Shown: in pieces, positions 1 through 8,162 of the stretch
Layout of the letters: the number at the start of each line of letters is the position of its first letter
How positions within the stretch are numbered: position 1 is the first letter of the stretch
Assembly (NCBI GenBank): GCA_004151065.3
Contig: NWUY0303934337.1
Location: 1 to 14,100, forward strand
Direction of reading: 5' to 3'
Source: Larix sibirica
Lineage: Eukaryota > Streptophyta > Pinopsida > Pinales > Pinaceae
DNA: 14,100 bases
Program-made: the position numbers and the translations under genes
Notes under the pieces: model-generated
Database searches by the model: none
What the model was told of the DNA's origin: nothing
What the model saw: the letters and a program-made list of their open reading frames with translations, nothing else

Positions 1-222
1 AATTATTTGGGTGAATGGTTAGTTAGCCTAATCGTCATTCATCTGTATCCACTCTGCTTAAACTTAAATAAGTATTAATATTAGCACCCTTAACATTAGT
101 TAAGGTTTAGGTAAACTACATACGACTATTTATGTGGTAGAAATATCCATGTTTCTTGGATGAGGATCTGGCTTGCAAATGTCTAGGGTTTCCTATCTGG
201 CTAGTGAGAATTCATCCTCTGA

Positions 223-663
223 ACTAGGGTTTTTTTCTCCTTCATTTTTGAGAGTATGGAGGACATGGATCTAGTTTTGAAGAAGGGTCCGTGGTGTTTT
301 GAGGATTTGGGTATGTTTCTCATTCCTTGGAATTATAACTTCAATTATTCAATAGATATATGATATCTACAACTTTTATGGGTTCGGATGGCTAGTCTTC
401 CTCCACATCTTGTTTGTGAAAATGCATTACATGCTAGTGGGGAATCAAGAGGTGATTTTCAGAGGGCTTCTCCAACTGGCCTTGATAGGGATGTAATGCT
501 CCAAATTCTTATGCTCATGGAGACTAACGGGTCTCTTCCAGATAACATCATCTTGAGATGCAAGGGTTGTTAGTGGATGGTATGCTTTGAATAAGAGAAA
601 ATTCATTTCTGTTTTTGTTTCTGTCATGCTACATGGCATATCTTAAGTGATTTCCATAGGATG
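223..663 (+). pseudogene. Relic of a LINE ORF1/gag-like protein with DUF4283-like and CCHC-knuckle-like segments
   Basis: One reading frame (codons starting at 223, 226 and so on) carries recognisable pieces in the right order over about 145 codons. Around 241-330 is a segment with MEDMDLVLKKGPWCFED, resembling the 'GPW' core of DUF4283 proteins. Around 379-470 is WVRMASLPPHL followed by a Leu/His/Gly-rich stretch, resembling the 'WVRL..LP.' half of the same domain. Around 500-560 is a stretch ending in SLPDNIIL, and 604-654 is a Cys/His-rich stretch that fits a zinc knuckle with two cysteines replaced. The frame is broken by stops at 361, 571 and 592. In plants this domain pair is typical of L1-type LINE ORF1 and of domesticated gag-like proteins. 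No endonuclease or reverse transcriptase follows. Assignment is from remembered family patterns, so it is moderate; that it is a broken coding relic is more secure. Confidence 0.55.
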
Positions 664-717
664 GATTTGTGTTATTAAAAATAGAGCTTCATTTATGTTT
701 CTAAACCCATATAATGA

Positions 718-978
718 TTGATTATTCCTGAGTTCGTTGAGGGAGAGGACACTTCTTCAACGACTTCCACCAGTGTTGGTGTCGATCTTGGGGTTACTCT
801 GTCTACACCAAGATCTAATAAGGCTCCTATTATGTCTAGAAAGGAGACTTTTGAAGGAACGAATTTTGTCAATCTAGTTATCCCCGGTGTCAATACTCTA
901 GTGGTCGACATTTTGGGTGACCTTTCCCAAACCATTTCACACATTCTTCCTTTTCTAGGGGTTGGTCAGGTAACATAG
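718..978 (+). pseudogene. Possible Ser/Thr-rich linker of the preceding ORF1-like relic
   Basis: An open stretch of 86 codons lies in the same reading frame as the DUF4283-like relic upstream, separated from it by several stops between about 676 and 712. The translation is rich in Ser, Thr, Val and Gly (for example TSSTTSTSVGVDLGV), like the low-complexity linkers that follow the zinc knuckle in plant ORF1 proteins. No domain is recognisable and the start codon has no special support. It may equally be a chance opening; the shared frame and composition are the only arguments for linkage. Confidence 0.25.
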
Positions 979-1756
979 TCCCTTGATCTTGGTAGTTATT
1001 TGACTGCTCCCTTTTGAAGGTGGTGGAGGGTTCTTGGAGGGATGCAATAGGTTTGGACAATGAGGTTGTAGGTGAGGGTCACTCGAAGAGTTACTCTTGT
1101 GAGTTGACGTTGGAACAGGTTCATAGCAGTTCCTCTCCATTGTTAGCGACAACCATTCCTCCTCTCATTTAGTATTCATTGAGTGAGAAGGAGGCATCGA
1201 CCTCTTCTTCTAGGGATCTCTCTAATTCACACTCATTATGAGGTCTCTTCATTTCTTTAACTGATGTGATCACTTATCCAACTTGTGCAGTGGCTGAGGC
1301 TAGTGGGGTTGTCACTATGCATTCTTTTTTATATCTTGTTTCTTTCCTACATTGGATGTTGTTTCTCTTGGTGACTCGAGCCATACTGGTAGTGGAAAAC
1401 ATAAGTTTAATGTTCCTTTGGTTGACTCCCCTCTAATTTATAGAACTTGGTGTGGGGTGAGGTTTCATAAACAAAAATCTATGTTTTGATACCTCCACTT
1501 TGGTGGAGGTAGTCTACAGGTCCTCGGGCCTTCTACTTGTCTTTGTCATCTTGGACAGTTTTGTTTGTAAGAAATTTTAGTCTCCAATCTCAATTTGTTA
1601 ACTGATATGGGGTTTTGTACTTTTGGGGGGCTGATAGTAGTTACTGTATTGGGTTTGGTATGATAAAATATATGCTTGAACTCAAGTGGTGGCATACTTC
1701 TTACCCAATGATCCATTATGTTCTTTCTACTTATGTAGATTTATTCTCTTGAATAG
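979..1756. other. Unassigned sequence between two coding relics
   Basis: This stretch is less AT-rich than the rest of the window and has short open runs. One of about 57 codons lies at 996-1169 on the + strand and includes EGSWRDAIGLDNEVVGEG. It reads like decayed coding sequence, perhaps the continuation of the ORF1-like relic after a frameshift. No endonuclease, reverse transcriptase or other domain could be recognised on either strand. Confidence 0.3.
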
Positions 1757-2310
1757 ATCAAAAATGACTTTTTTCCATGGAAACAATTGTTATGGTTTGG
1801 ATTTCGCCTGAGTCTTCAATGTAGTTGGGAAGATTGGTTGTCTATCCTCTTGGGTGACCGTTTTTCTTGGGCTCCCGATTTAATGGATATGCAAACCATG
1901 TTGGATTCAAGTTGGGGATTAGGGTTAGGTGAGGTGAAAACTGAAATTAGAGAGTGAAGAAACTTGATGAGAAGGATAAATATGCAAATGGAGGGTGTCA
2001 TAGTAGTAATTGCACAAATCTCATCTCATGTTGCACGTTTGGACACAAGGTTTAATGATTTCGAGAGCCAAGTAAGGGAGCATGGGGGTCAAATAGAAAA
2101 GTTGGCCATCAATTAAGAATATCTCCACGAAATGATATTCGTTGTCACTCAGAAGATCCATTCACAAAATAATTCGTTTGTTGACTCCAGGGAGATAGAA
2201 GAGGATTTTGTTCAATCGCCTAAAATATCAAATTTGGATATTTCAAGTTCTCATAATCTAGTGGAGGAAGATAATAATATGTATGAAGCACTTAGTGGTA
2301 CAAATATCCT
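1757..2310 (+). pseudogene. Broken coding relic of unknown family with a coiled-coil-like middle
   Basis: A single frame runs about 180 codons after a TAG at 1754, interrupted only by TGA at 1955 and TAA at 2114. That is far more open than surrounding DNA of similar composition. The first part is Trp-rich (SWEDWLSILLGDRFSW, about 1823-1870). The middle (about 1967-2113) is a mixed-charge helix-like segment with spaced hydrophobics (QISSHVARLDTRFNDFESQ) that could form a coiled coil. The part after 2132 is polar and Ser/Asn/Glu-rich until about 2310, where composition shifts to AT-driven Phe/Leu/Ile and coding character ends, although the frame stays open to 2557. The helical middle recalls gag-like proteins of retroelements, but I do not recognise the family. 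No neighbour helps identify it. Confidence 0.35.
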
Positions 2311-2743
2311 TAATCATTTTCTTTGTGTACTTTCTTTCATTCTCTTACTAAGGCATTTTATCAGAGTATATAGATTTAAACTCTCTGTCAAATTTGTCAT
2401 ACTTACTATAGTTTTTCAGGATGAAGGGAAATCTTGTAATATAGCTTTTCTAAGACAAGAGCAATTTTGTAATAATGGAACAATATGTAATTTCTCAATT
2501 GTTTTCCTTAGCCTTTTAATACAAACTTCTTACTCATTTTGGTTTTTTAAAAAATAAAATTTAATTTCAATTATTAAAATAATCATTACACTGTATTTAA
2601 TTTCATTTATTAGACTAATAATTACAGTGTATTATATGTTTTACTATTGTTTTTACAATACAAAAATTAAGATCTATTGAAATTTATCGTGTTAAATGGA
2701 CACCTAAATTATATTTAAGAGAAAAATATGATTGTTCAAAAAT
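2311..2743. other. AT-rich spacer without recognisable genes
   Basis: The sequence is AT-rich and translates only to low-complexity Phe/Leu/Ile/Ser. A short local echo is visible (ttaatttcaattatt near 2561 and ttaatttcatttatt near 2598, each followed by a related 'aataatcatta/aataattaca' tract). No gene, RNA or mobile-element terminus could be supported. Confidence 0.4.
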
Positions 2744-2953
2744 CTTTTGCTTCGTTAATACACGATGTCCTTTCTTTAAGATTACATAAAATTACATAAA
2801 TTAGTATTAGGATAAACCTGAACCATTAGCTATCCTATCTTTTACTTCATTAACACATGGTGTCATTTCTTTAAAGCTACATAAAATTACATGAATTGGT
2901 ATTAGGTTTATCTTATACCATCAGCTATCCTCATGAACCATTAGCTATCCTAT
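2744..2953. repeat. Two short, diverged units at the head of a tandem array
   Basis: Two units of roughly 95 and 115 bp (2744-2838 and 2839-2953) share 'ttcattaacacatggtgtc'-like sequence, then 'acataaaattacat', then 'accattagctatcctat'. They match the first third of the 306-bp units that follow but lack the later part of that unit, so they are older or truncated members of the same array. The second contains an extra internal copy of the 'accat(t/c)agctatcct' segment. Confidence 0.7.
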
Positions 2954-3611
2954 ATTTTACTTCATTAACACATGATGTAATTTTTTTAAGGCTACATAAA
3001 ATTACATGAATTACTATAATGATAAACATGGACCATGAGCTATCCTCCTTACCTATGCATACAAGAAGCTACATTTAAGTTATAGTTTGTCATCAAAATA
3101 GTTTATTCACACACAATTAGAATGTTAAATGCAACTTCATAAACAAAAATCCTTCATATTTATATGATGAGTGTGGAAAAATAATCATCAAATTAATGCT
3201 ATATGATTTAATTGTAAAAGCTCTCCATAATAGGAAAAATAATCATCAAATTAATGTTATATTTTACTTCATTAACACATAATGTAATTTTTTAAGGCTA
3301 CATAAAATTACATGAATTACTATAATGATAAACCTGAACCATGAGCTATCCTCCTTACCTGTGCATACAAGAAGCTACATTTAAGTTGTAGTTTGTCATC
3401 AAAATAGTTTATTCACACACAATTAGAATGTTAAATGTAGCTTCATAAACAAAAATCCTTCATATTTATATGATGAGTGTGGAAAAATAATCATCAAATT
3501 AATGCTATCTACATCTGATTTAATTGTAAAAGCTCTCCATAATAAGAAAAATAATCATCAAATTAATGCTATATGTGCATCTGATTTAATTGTAAAAGCT
3601 TTCCATAATAG
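2951..3611. repeat. Tandem duplication of a ~306-bp AT-rich unit plus a partial third unit
   Basis: Copy 1 is about 2951-3256 and copy 2 about 3258-3563, offset by 306-307 bp. By eye they differ at roughly ten places including one small indel, so this duplication is much younger than the flanking short units. A partial third repeat of the unit's end (about 3543-3611) begins with 'aaaaataatcatcaaattaatg' and ends 'ccataatag'. Neither copy has a convincing open frame or terminal inverted repeats. The pattern fits local tandem duplication by slippage or unequal exchange; the biological nature of the unit is unknown. Confidence 0.85.
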
Positions 3612-3624
3612 ATTGAAGTTATTC

Positions 3625-3965
3625 TCATAAATCCCTAATTGATTTTTTATATAAACTTCAAATAAACACAAAATGACATTTATTTCCATAAATCTCTAAT
3701 TCATCTTTTATAATTTATTTCCATAAATCCCTAATTCACTAAAAACTCTAATACACTTTTTCATAATTTATTTCCATAAATCCCTAATTCACTTTTTCAT
3801 ATGAATTTCAAATAAATATAAAAATTTAAATAAATATAAAATGATATTCAATCCCAAATATCTCTGATTCACTTTTTTATAATTTATTACTATAAATCCC
3901 TAATTCATTTTTTCATATAAACTTCAAATAAACATAAAATTTCAAATAAACATAAAATGACATTT
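3625..3965. repeat. Diverged short tandem repeats built on 'ccataaatccctaattca'
   Basis: At least five variants of 'ataaatccctaattcac' occur (near 3629, 3689, 3723, 3775 and 3892), alternating with 'ttcaaataaa(c/t)ataaaatgacatt'-like segments (near 3656, 3807, 3923 and 3943). Spacing between copies varies from about 35 to 115 bp, so it is an irregular, old array. It directly follows the 306-bp array but shares no sequence with it that I can see. Confidence 0.7.
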
Positions 3966-4961
3966 ACTATACTAGGAATTCAAATTGGTACAAGATATTT
4001 TCATAACATATTTTCATTTCCATGCAACAAATATATGCATTGCTTCATACATGAAGAGCCAACAAACATTGAGCTTAATTAACTAATCTAATGCTCAGCA
4101 TTACTCTATGTCTCAGACCAATGAATACCTCCACAACCGATTTTAATTAACTAATCACATACTTAGAATTGCTCCATGTCTTAAACCAATTATGAATGTC
4201 ATAAATCATGACATTATAATCAAAGTTATGGCCTAACCCAAAAACCAAAGAAATGGTAGTGCGCCCCCTCCTTAGCTTGCCACATGGCCTTATGTGGGTT
4301 TGAGGAGACATAAGTAAAAATATCCATCTTCTAATTATTAGAAGATAAAAAAATATTTATTGATTTATGATAGATTGGATATTACTAAATTTTGAAGTTG
4401 GCTAAACGTTCTATGTTTTTAACTTTTCAAGTCAAGAATTCGATGATAAAATCTTTTCTGAAATCACAATTTTTCATTGTTCAAATTGCATTTTTGATTG
4501 CACAAATGGATTCAATACCCTCAAATACTACTGAGCACCCGAATTATGCCATTCCAACAATTTATATATACAATTCCAACAATTTTAGCTAAAAAAAATG
4601 GTCCAAAACATAGAACGTGTAACACACTCTCTAACTTTGCACCAATTTATTTTAGTGCTTAATGCAGTGTCATCCATCTTGGAAAGGTTTCTCACATATG
4701 AAATCTCTTCACTTTACACCAACATTTAACGAGCAAAGGCTTATCATGTGTTGCGTGGTCTAATAAACACACCCAAAAACATAAATGTTTATGCATGTGA
4801 AAATTATAACACAACATGATCTTTTTTATAAAAAACATTAACTAATATCATTGCAACTAAACCTTTATGAACTGTGTTAAAAAACAAGATCACACTTTAA
4901 ACTTGTTGTTATAGATTGCAATAATAACAACATATTTAATAATTCCATATAAATTATATGA
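3966..4961. other. AT-rich spacer without genes
   Basis: No supported gene is present. A diverged pair of about 55-bp segments (about 4072-4128 and 4140-4197) shares 'ttaattaactaatc' and a following 'ttactctatgtctcagaccaat'-type tract. A 9-bp inverted repeat with a 3-nt loop lies at 4326-4346. A 66-codon opening at 4392-4592 has composition expected of AT-rich noncoding DNA and no recognisable motif. Confidence 0.4.
4326..4346. repeat. Short perfect inverted repeat
   Basis: The arms ATCTTCTAA and TTAGAAGAT flank a TTA loop. A 9-bp stem is common by chance in AT-rich DNA and no function is claimed. Confidence 0.5.
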
Positions 4962-4978
4962 GATTAGAAAGTAAAGTA
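4962..4978 (+). repeat. Left target-site duplication of the U6 chimera
   Basis: The sequence gattagaaagtaaagta ends exactly one base before the first nucleotide of the U6 sequence. It recurs at 5547-5563 with one difference; the last 13 bases (agaaagtaaagta) match perfectly. Its length and placement are those expected of a LINE-type target-site duplication. Confidence 0.8.
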
Positions 4979-5083
4979 GTCTCTTCATAGACATCCAATA
5001 AAATTGGAACGAGATATAGAGAATATTAGCATGGCTCTTGCACAAGGATGTCACACACAAATCGAGAAATGGTCCAAATTTTT
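4979..5083 (+). ncRNA. U6: U6 spliceosomal snRNA, full-length copy, probably a retrotransposed pseudogene
   Basis: The stretch aligns end to end with plant U6 snRNA (about 102 nt) from the 5' stem (gtctcttcatagac) to the terminal T-run. It contains aaaattggaacga, ttagcatgg and aaatcgagaaatggtcc. By eye there are about twelve substitutions and one 2-bp insertion (around 5012-5013). Several substitutions are CpG-to-TpG/CpA type, and the ACAGAGA box that pairs with the 5' splice site reads atagaga (5016-5022), while the AGC triad (5028-5030) is kept. No plant upstream sequence element is visible near -70. A TATA-like tract lies about 25-35 bp upstream, but this DNA is AT-rich and belongs to the target site. 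A direct repeat abuts nucleotide 1. All this points to a dead retrocopy, not a transcribed gene. Confidence 0.85.
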
Positions 5084-5546
5084 GGAAGGTCAACCACAAC
5101 TAGAAGAACAAGTGTTAGTGGAGGAGATTGAAAATGATCTTTTAGTTTCTTCTAGATTGGCCTCTCTTCAAGATTTATGAGTGATGTAAACTTTATACTT
5201 TGATTTCTTTCAAAGGATGGTTCCTTATTTGAGTTTTAAGAGGGAGTTCATATATTTCTTTTTCTGTAATTTGTCATGTTTTTGGGATCCTCTTAGTGAC
5301 ATTTTCCAGAAAATAAAGGGTAGTTGATTATGTTTTAAGGTCAAGTTTTGAAGGATTCTAAATCCACTTTGTTATGTAATATGTCAAACTTAGTATTAAG
5401 TCATGATTCATGGACCTTCCATGGACTATTGGAGAGATATTAAGTCTCTATTTGTGCACATTTAATTTCTTGAATGTGATGGTGGCATCTGAAGATTGCA
5501 TTTTTAGTTCACCTCGAATAAAAATACGTTTTTCTTTGGGAAAAAA
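5084..5546 (+). pseudogene. 3' body of the U6 chimera: end of an unidentified transcript with coding-like tail and poly(A) signal
   Basis: Directly after the U6 T-run a frame from 5085 to a TGA at 5178-5180 encodes a polar, Glu/Leu-rich tail (EGQPQLEEQVLVEEIENDLL then VSSRLASLQDL). It has a coding-like composition quite unlike the local AT-rich noise. The next roughly 340 bp behave like a 3' untranslated region with many stops, then AATAAA at 5518-5523 and an A-run at 5541-5546. I do not recognise the protein tail. Either a LINE ORF2 end or a cellular mRNA end would fit the structure. There is no start codon or promoter: this piece is a truncated 3' fragment. Confidence 0.5.
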
Positions 5547-5563
5547 GATAAGAAAGTAAAGTA
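5547..5563 (+). repeat. Right target-site duplication of the U6 chimera
   Basis: The sequence gataagaaagtaaagta immediately follows the A-run and matches 4962-4978 at 16 of 17 positions. Confidence 0.8.
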
Positions 5564-5628
5564 AAAACACGTGTAATTCAACAACAAAACACTTAATGTT
5601 GTTGACAAAGGATTACGATATATAGTGG

Positions 5629-5633
5629 AGTCA
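5629..5633. repeat. 5' target-site duplication of the LTR retrotransposon
   Basis: AGTCA immediately precedes the TGATGCA terminus and is matched exactly at 12107-12111. Five base pairs is the usual duplication size for Ty3/gypsy integrases. Confidence 0.85.
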
Positions 5634-6472
5634 TGATGCAAGAGCATCCTTGGGTTTGGAAATCAACATCACCCCCAAAAAAATTAGTTTGGTTAATAGT
5701 TGTAGGAGGAAATAAGTGGCTACAGAAACCTGTTGTGAATCCATTCAGTTTTGGAAAGTCTCGGCTGTGGAAAGTTTGTAGCAGTTGTATAAATTTTGTA
5801 GTGGTTGCGGAAAGTATGCAACAACGGATCCACTTTGTGACTACTAGCGGCTATGGAACGTGCAGACTACAGATCACAATTACAGAACACGTAGACTACA
5901 GATCATATCAGATCTATAGGCGGAGTGAGGTGGCATAATCAAGGCTGAGCATATGAGTTGGACAACGATTCATTGGTGGAATTGGTTGGAAGAGAAGCGG
6001 TTATAACTATCCACCTTCCTCAAGGGAAAATGAAGAGACACATAGGAAAGAATAAAAAGGGGAATTTCAAAGGAGAAGAGTTAGTTTAACTCAGCAAGGA
6101 AGTGCAATGTTGGCTCTACAATTGAGGACGTATTTCAGCCTGTCTTAGCTCAGTTCAACAACAGAAAAAGGGATTCAGTTCAGATCGCTACAGAAGGTTA
6201 AATTTGGATTGGCAATTAATTTTTGTTTTAAGCAAAGTACAAAAAAAATGTTATTTTCTATTTGCATTGTAGGTGGACTGATAAATTTAAATAAAGAAAG
6301 CATTATACTGTTACTCTAAAATTTCTGTTGGTCCAAATTTAATGATTCTATTGCAATGTTGAATTTATGTTCTCCCTTATTTATTTAATAAAGGTTTATA
6401 GTCGTGCATCTGATGGGAAGTGGAAACCAATAAGCCTTGTTTAAGAGAGTTTCAGGCTATAGGATTGCATCA
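5634..6472 (+). repeat. 5' long terminal repeat
   Basis: The 839-bp LTR begins TGATGCA and ends TGCATCA, an inverted terminal heptamer. It is alignable along its whole length with the LTR at 11192-12106. It contains four units of a 20-bp repeat (5755-5830) in the presumed U3 and a TATA-like gaataaaaagggg near 6051. AATAAAG signals lie at 6290-6296 and 6387-6393, close to the end where R/U5 should lie. Which of these are used cannot be told from sequence alone. Short open frames inside it are incidental. Confidence 0.92.
5755..5830 (+). repeat. Four-unit 20-bp tandem repeat in the 5' LTR
   Basis: The units are 5755-5770 (16 bp), 5771-5790, 5791-5810 and 5811-5830, each beginning aaagt or aaatt and carrying a GTAGCGGCTG-like core. 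CpG sites in the cores are mostly lost here (gcagttg, gtggttg) compared with the 3' LTR. Tandem motifs in U3 are often enhancer repeats; that role is inferred. Confidence 0.75.
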
Positions 6473-6474
6473 AG

Positions 6475-6494
6475 TGGTATCAGAGTGAGGTTCC
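6475..6494 (+). promoter_or_regulatory. Primer binding site for initiator methionine tRNA
   Basis: TGGTATCAGAG followed by tgaggtt lies two bases after the 5' LTR. The first 11 bases are complementary to the 3' end of plant tRNA-iMet, then there are two mismatches and a further five matches (aggtt). iMet is the usual primer of plant Ty3/gypsy elements. This site starts minus-strand cDNA synthesis. Confidence 0.9.
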
Positions 6495-6660
6495 TTCCTT
6501 AATGGATTTGTACCATAATTTGCTTATGTGAATAGGGTAATAAAAAAACATCCTAGTTGGTGGTTGTTCAGCAGTGGACTGAAGAAACAAGTTGGAATAC
6601 AATACCTAGAGTTGAGGACTATTAATTTTTGTGAGACATTTGCAACTTGGAGTGATTCCA

Positions 6661-7757
6661 TTGTGAAGAAGAGGAGCAGGATGAGAAGGTGCAGGAAATC
6701 GAGAACTAGAAGATCCGAGGCTAAGGATAGAAGAGTTGGAGAATCATAGAAATTGAGATGCTGAGATAGATTCAGAGCCAAAAGAAGAAATAGAAAAAGA
6801 ATAGGATGCTGAAGAGAGAGACCCAGTGGTAAGACTGATTTCATATTTGAGTAATAGAGGCAGTGTAAGGGTTGAGGTTTCCCATTATGATGGAAATCTG
6901 AAAGCAGATGTGCTGATTGATTGGATTGGAGAAATCGAAAGATACTTCGAGTATGAAAATCAGGATCCAAATAGAGTGTGATTTTCTATTATGAATTTGA
7001 AAGGACATGTTGCACTGTGGTCGGATATGCTGCAAAAATATAGAGTTAACAATCAACTATAAAATATTAGAACTTGGAAGAAGATGGTCACTAAGATTAA
7101 GGATAAATTTATATCTATTGATTACCAACAGAATTTGTATAAGAAGGTGCAGAACCTTAGGAAAATGGAGACATTTGTTCATGAATACACCAAAAATTTC
7201 TTTAGATTGTCACTTCGATCGAGCATTAGAGAATCAGAGTTTCAACGAGTCACAAGATATGTGAATGGATTAAAGTATTTGATTCAATATTAAATGAGCA
7301 CTCAATATTTTCATACTGTTGACGAAGCCTATCAAGTTACATTGAAAGTGAAATACACTATTGATAGAAGACATGGCACAAAGGTAGAGGAAGAGGTTCT
7401 AGAGGCATAAGTAATACTGGGATTGCTAGAGACACTGAAAAGGAAGAAGAATCCACTAGTGGTCAGCGTGGTAGAGGTGGAAACGGTGCTGGAAGAGGCA
7501 GAGGAGGATTTGGGAGAGGAAGAGGCAAGTATGTAATTACTTGTTATGGTTGTGGAGTAGAGGGACACAATAAATCTGAATGTCCAGAAAGACAAAATCT
7601 GGGGAGAAGAAGTGAAGCACGAACACAAGTTACACAAGTTTACAAAGCTTTTGCTGTTCGGGAAAATATGACTGTACTTCAACAAGAGCAAGGAGAGAAA
7701 TTGATGTTTCAGAGGGTGTCGCTCAAGCCTGCAAAGAAGGAAGTGGAAGAACCAGAA
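6661..7757 (+). pseudogene. gag: Gag (capsid/nucleocapsid) of the Ty3/gypsy element, broken
   Basis: Gag forms the particle and binds element RNA. The frame is degraded before about 6757. From there an acidic segment leads into a capsid-like domain (about 6871-7340) with DWIGEIERYFEYE, then KIDFF-like gag core residues and FVHEYTKNFFRLS, typical of plant retrotransposon gag. Stops fall at 6802, 6979, 7060 and 7291. A frameshift between about 7362 and 7383 moves the frame by one. The new frame encodes an Arg/Gly-rich box (GRGRGSRG... GRGRGGFGRGRG) and an intact CCHC knuckle at 7542-7583 (CYGCGVEGHNKSEC, spacing CX2CX4HX4C). It ends at TAG 7758. The start codon cannot be fixed: several upstream positions are broken. 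Identification is firm; function is lost. Confidence 0.85.
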
Positions 7758-7766
7758 TAGAGATAG

Positions 7767-8159
7767 AAAGTTTTTAAAACTAAATGTAAGGTCCAAGGAA
7801 AGTGTTGTAATTTAGTTATCGATGGTGTAAGTACTGAAAATTTGGTGTCCACTAAAGTTATGGAGAAGCTGAAACGTGAAATATTATTCCACCCAAATCC
7901 TTGCCGAGTCTCATGGTTAAAAAGAGGGAAGCATGTGACTGTGACCCAACAATGCCTATTGAATTTTCAGATTGGAAGTCTTTAGGAACAAGTGTTGCGT
8001 GATGTGGTGGAGATGGATGAGTGCCACATATTCCTCGGAAGACAATGGCCATTTGATAGGAATGTTTATCATGATGGAAAAGAAAATACATATGAATTAA
8101 GGAAAGATAGACAACGGTATAAAATTACCCCAATACGGGAAAATACAATGGAAGTACCA
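7767..8159 (+). pseudogene. pol: Aspartic protease domain of the pol polyprotein, broken
   Basis: The retroviral-type aspartic protease cuts the gag-pol polyprotein. The active-site region reads VIDGVSTENLVS, with the catalytic Asp codon at 7821-7823. The Gly normally third in the D-S/T/G-G triad is Val (7827-7829), which should disturb the fireman's-grip structure. Downstream RVSWLKRGKHVTVTQQC and the conserved hydrophobic-Gly motif IFLGR (about 8028-8042) follow in the family's usual spacing. TAG stops lie just before the domain (7758, 7764), within it (7983) and at its end (8160). The frame is the same as the knuckle frame upstream, so gag and pol were probably one long polyprotein. Confidence 0.8.
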
Positions 8160-8162
8160 TAG

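Larger units (their letters stand above)
4979..5550 (+). mobile_element. Retroinserted U6 snRNA chimera (U6 head, foreign 3' body, A-tail)
   Basis: The 572-bp insertion starts at U6 nucleotide 1. It runs through the U6 terminal T-run (to 5083), continues with 467 bp unrelated to U6, and ends with an AATAAA signal (5518-5523) followed about 18 nt later by an A-run (5541-5546). Near-identical 13-17 bp direct repeats bound it (4962-4978 and 5547-5563). Known precedent: LINE machinery elsewhere makes U6 chimeras when reverse transcriptase switches from a polyadenylated RNA to U6 RNA during target-primed reverse transcription. The inference here is the same event. The donor of the 3' body is not identified; it could be a LINE 3' end, a cellular mRNA, or the body of a SINE-like family with a U6 head. 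Confidence 0.75.

Noticed and set aside
2311-2557. Second half of a 141-codon + strand open frame that looks membrane-like
   Set aside because: The Phe/Leu/Ile richness is what AT-rich DNA yields by chance; only the first part of that frame (to about 2310) looks coding.
2744-3965. CRISPR-like array
   Set aside because: Units are long, contiguous and variable without unique spacers of constant length, and the context is a plant nuclear genome.
4943-4958. TATA-like tract 25-35 bp upstream of U6 as evidence of a live U6 gene
   Set aside because: The upstream sequence element is absent, a target-site duplication abuts nucleotide 1, and such tracts are frequent in this AT-rich DNA.
4890-5099. 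69-codon - strand open frame
   Set aside because: It runs antisense through the U6 sequence and its target site; incidental.
5633-5938. 101-codon + strand open frame at the start of the 5' LTR
   Set aside because: It lies wholly in LTR U3 including the 20-bp repeats, is not conserved as a frame in the 3' LTR, and has no protein-like motif.
6524-6970. 148-codon open frame on the - strand
   Set aside because: It is antisense to the gag region; the Leu/Phe/Ser composition is the mirror of purine-rich gag codons.
7332-7796. 154-codon open frame on the - strand, Ser/Thr-rich
   Set aside because: It is the antisense shadow of the Arg/Gly box and zinc-knuckle region of gag.
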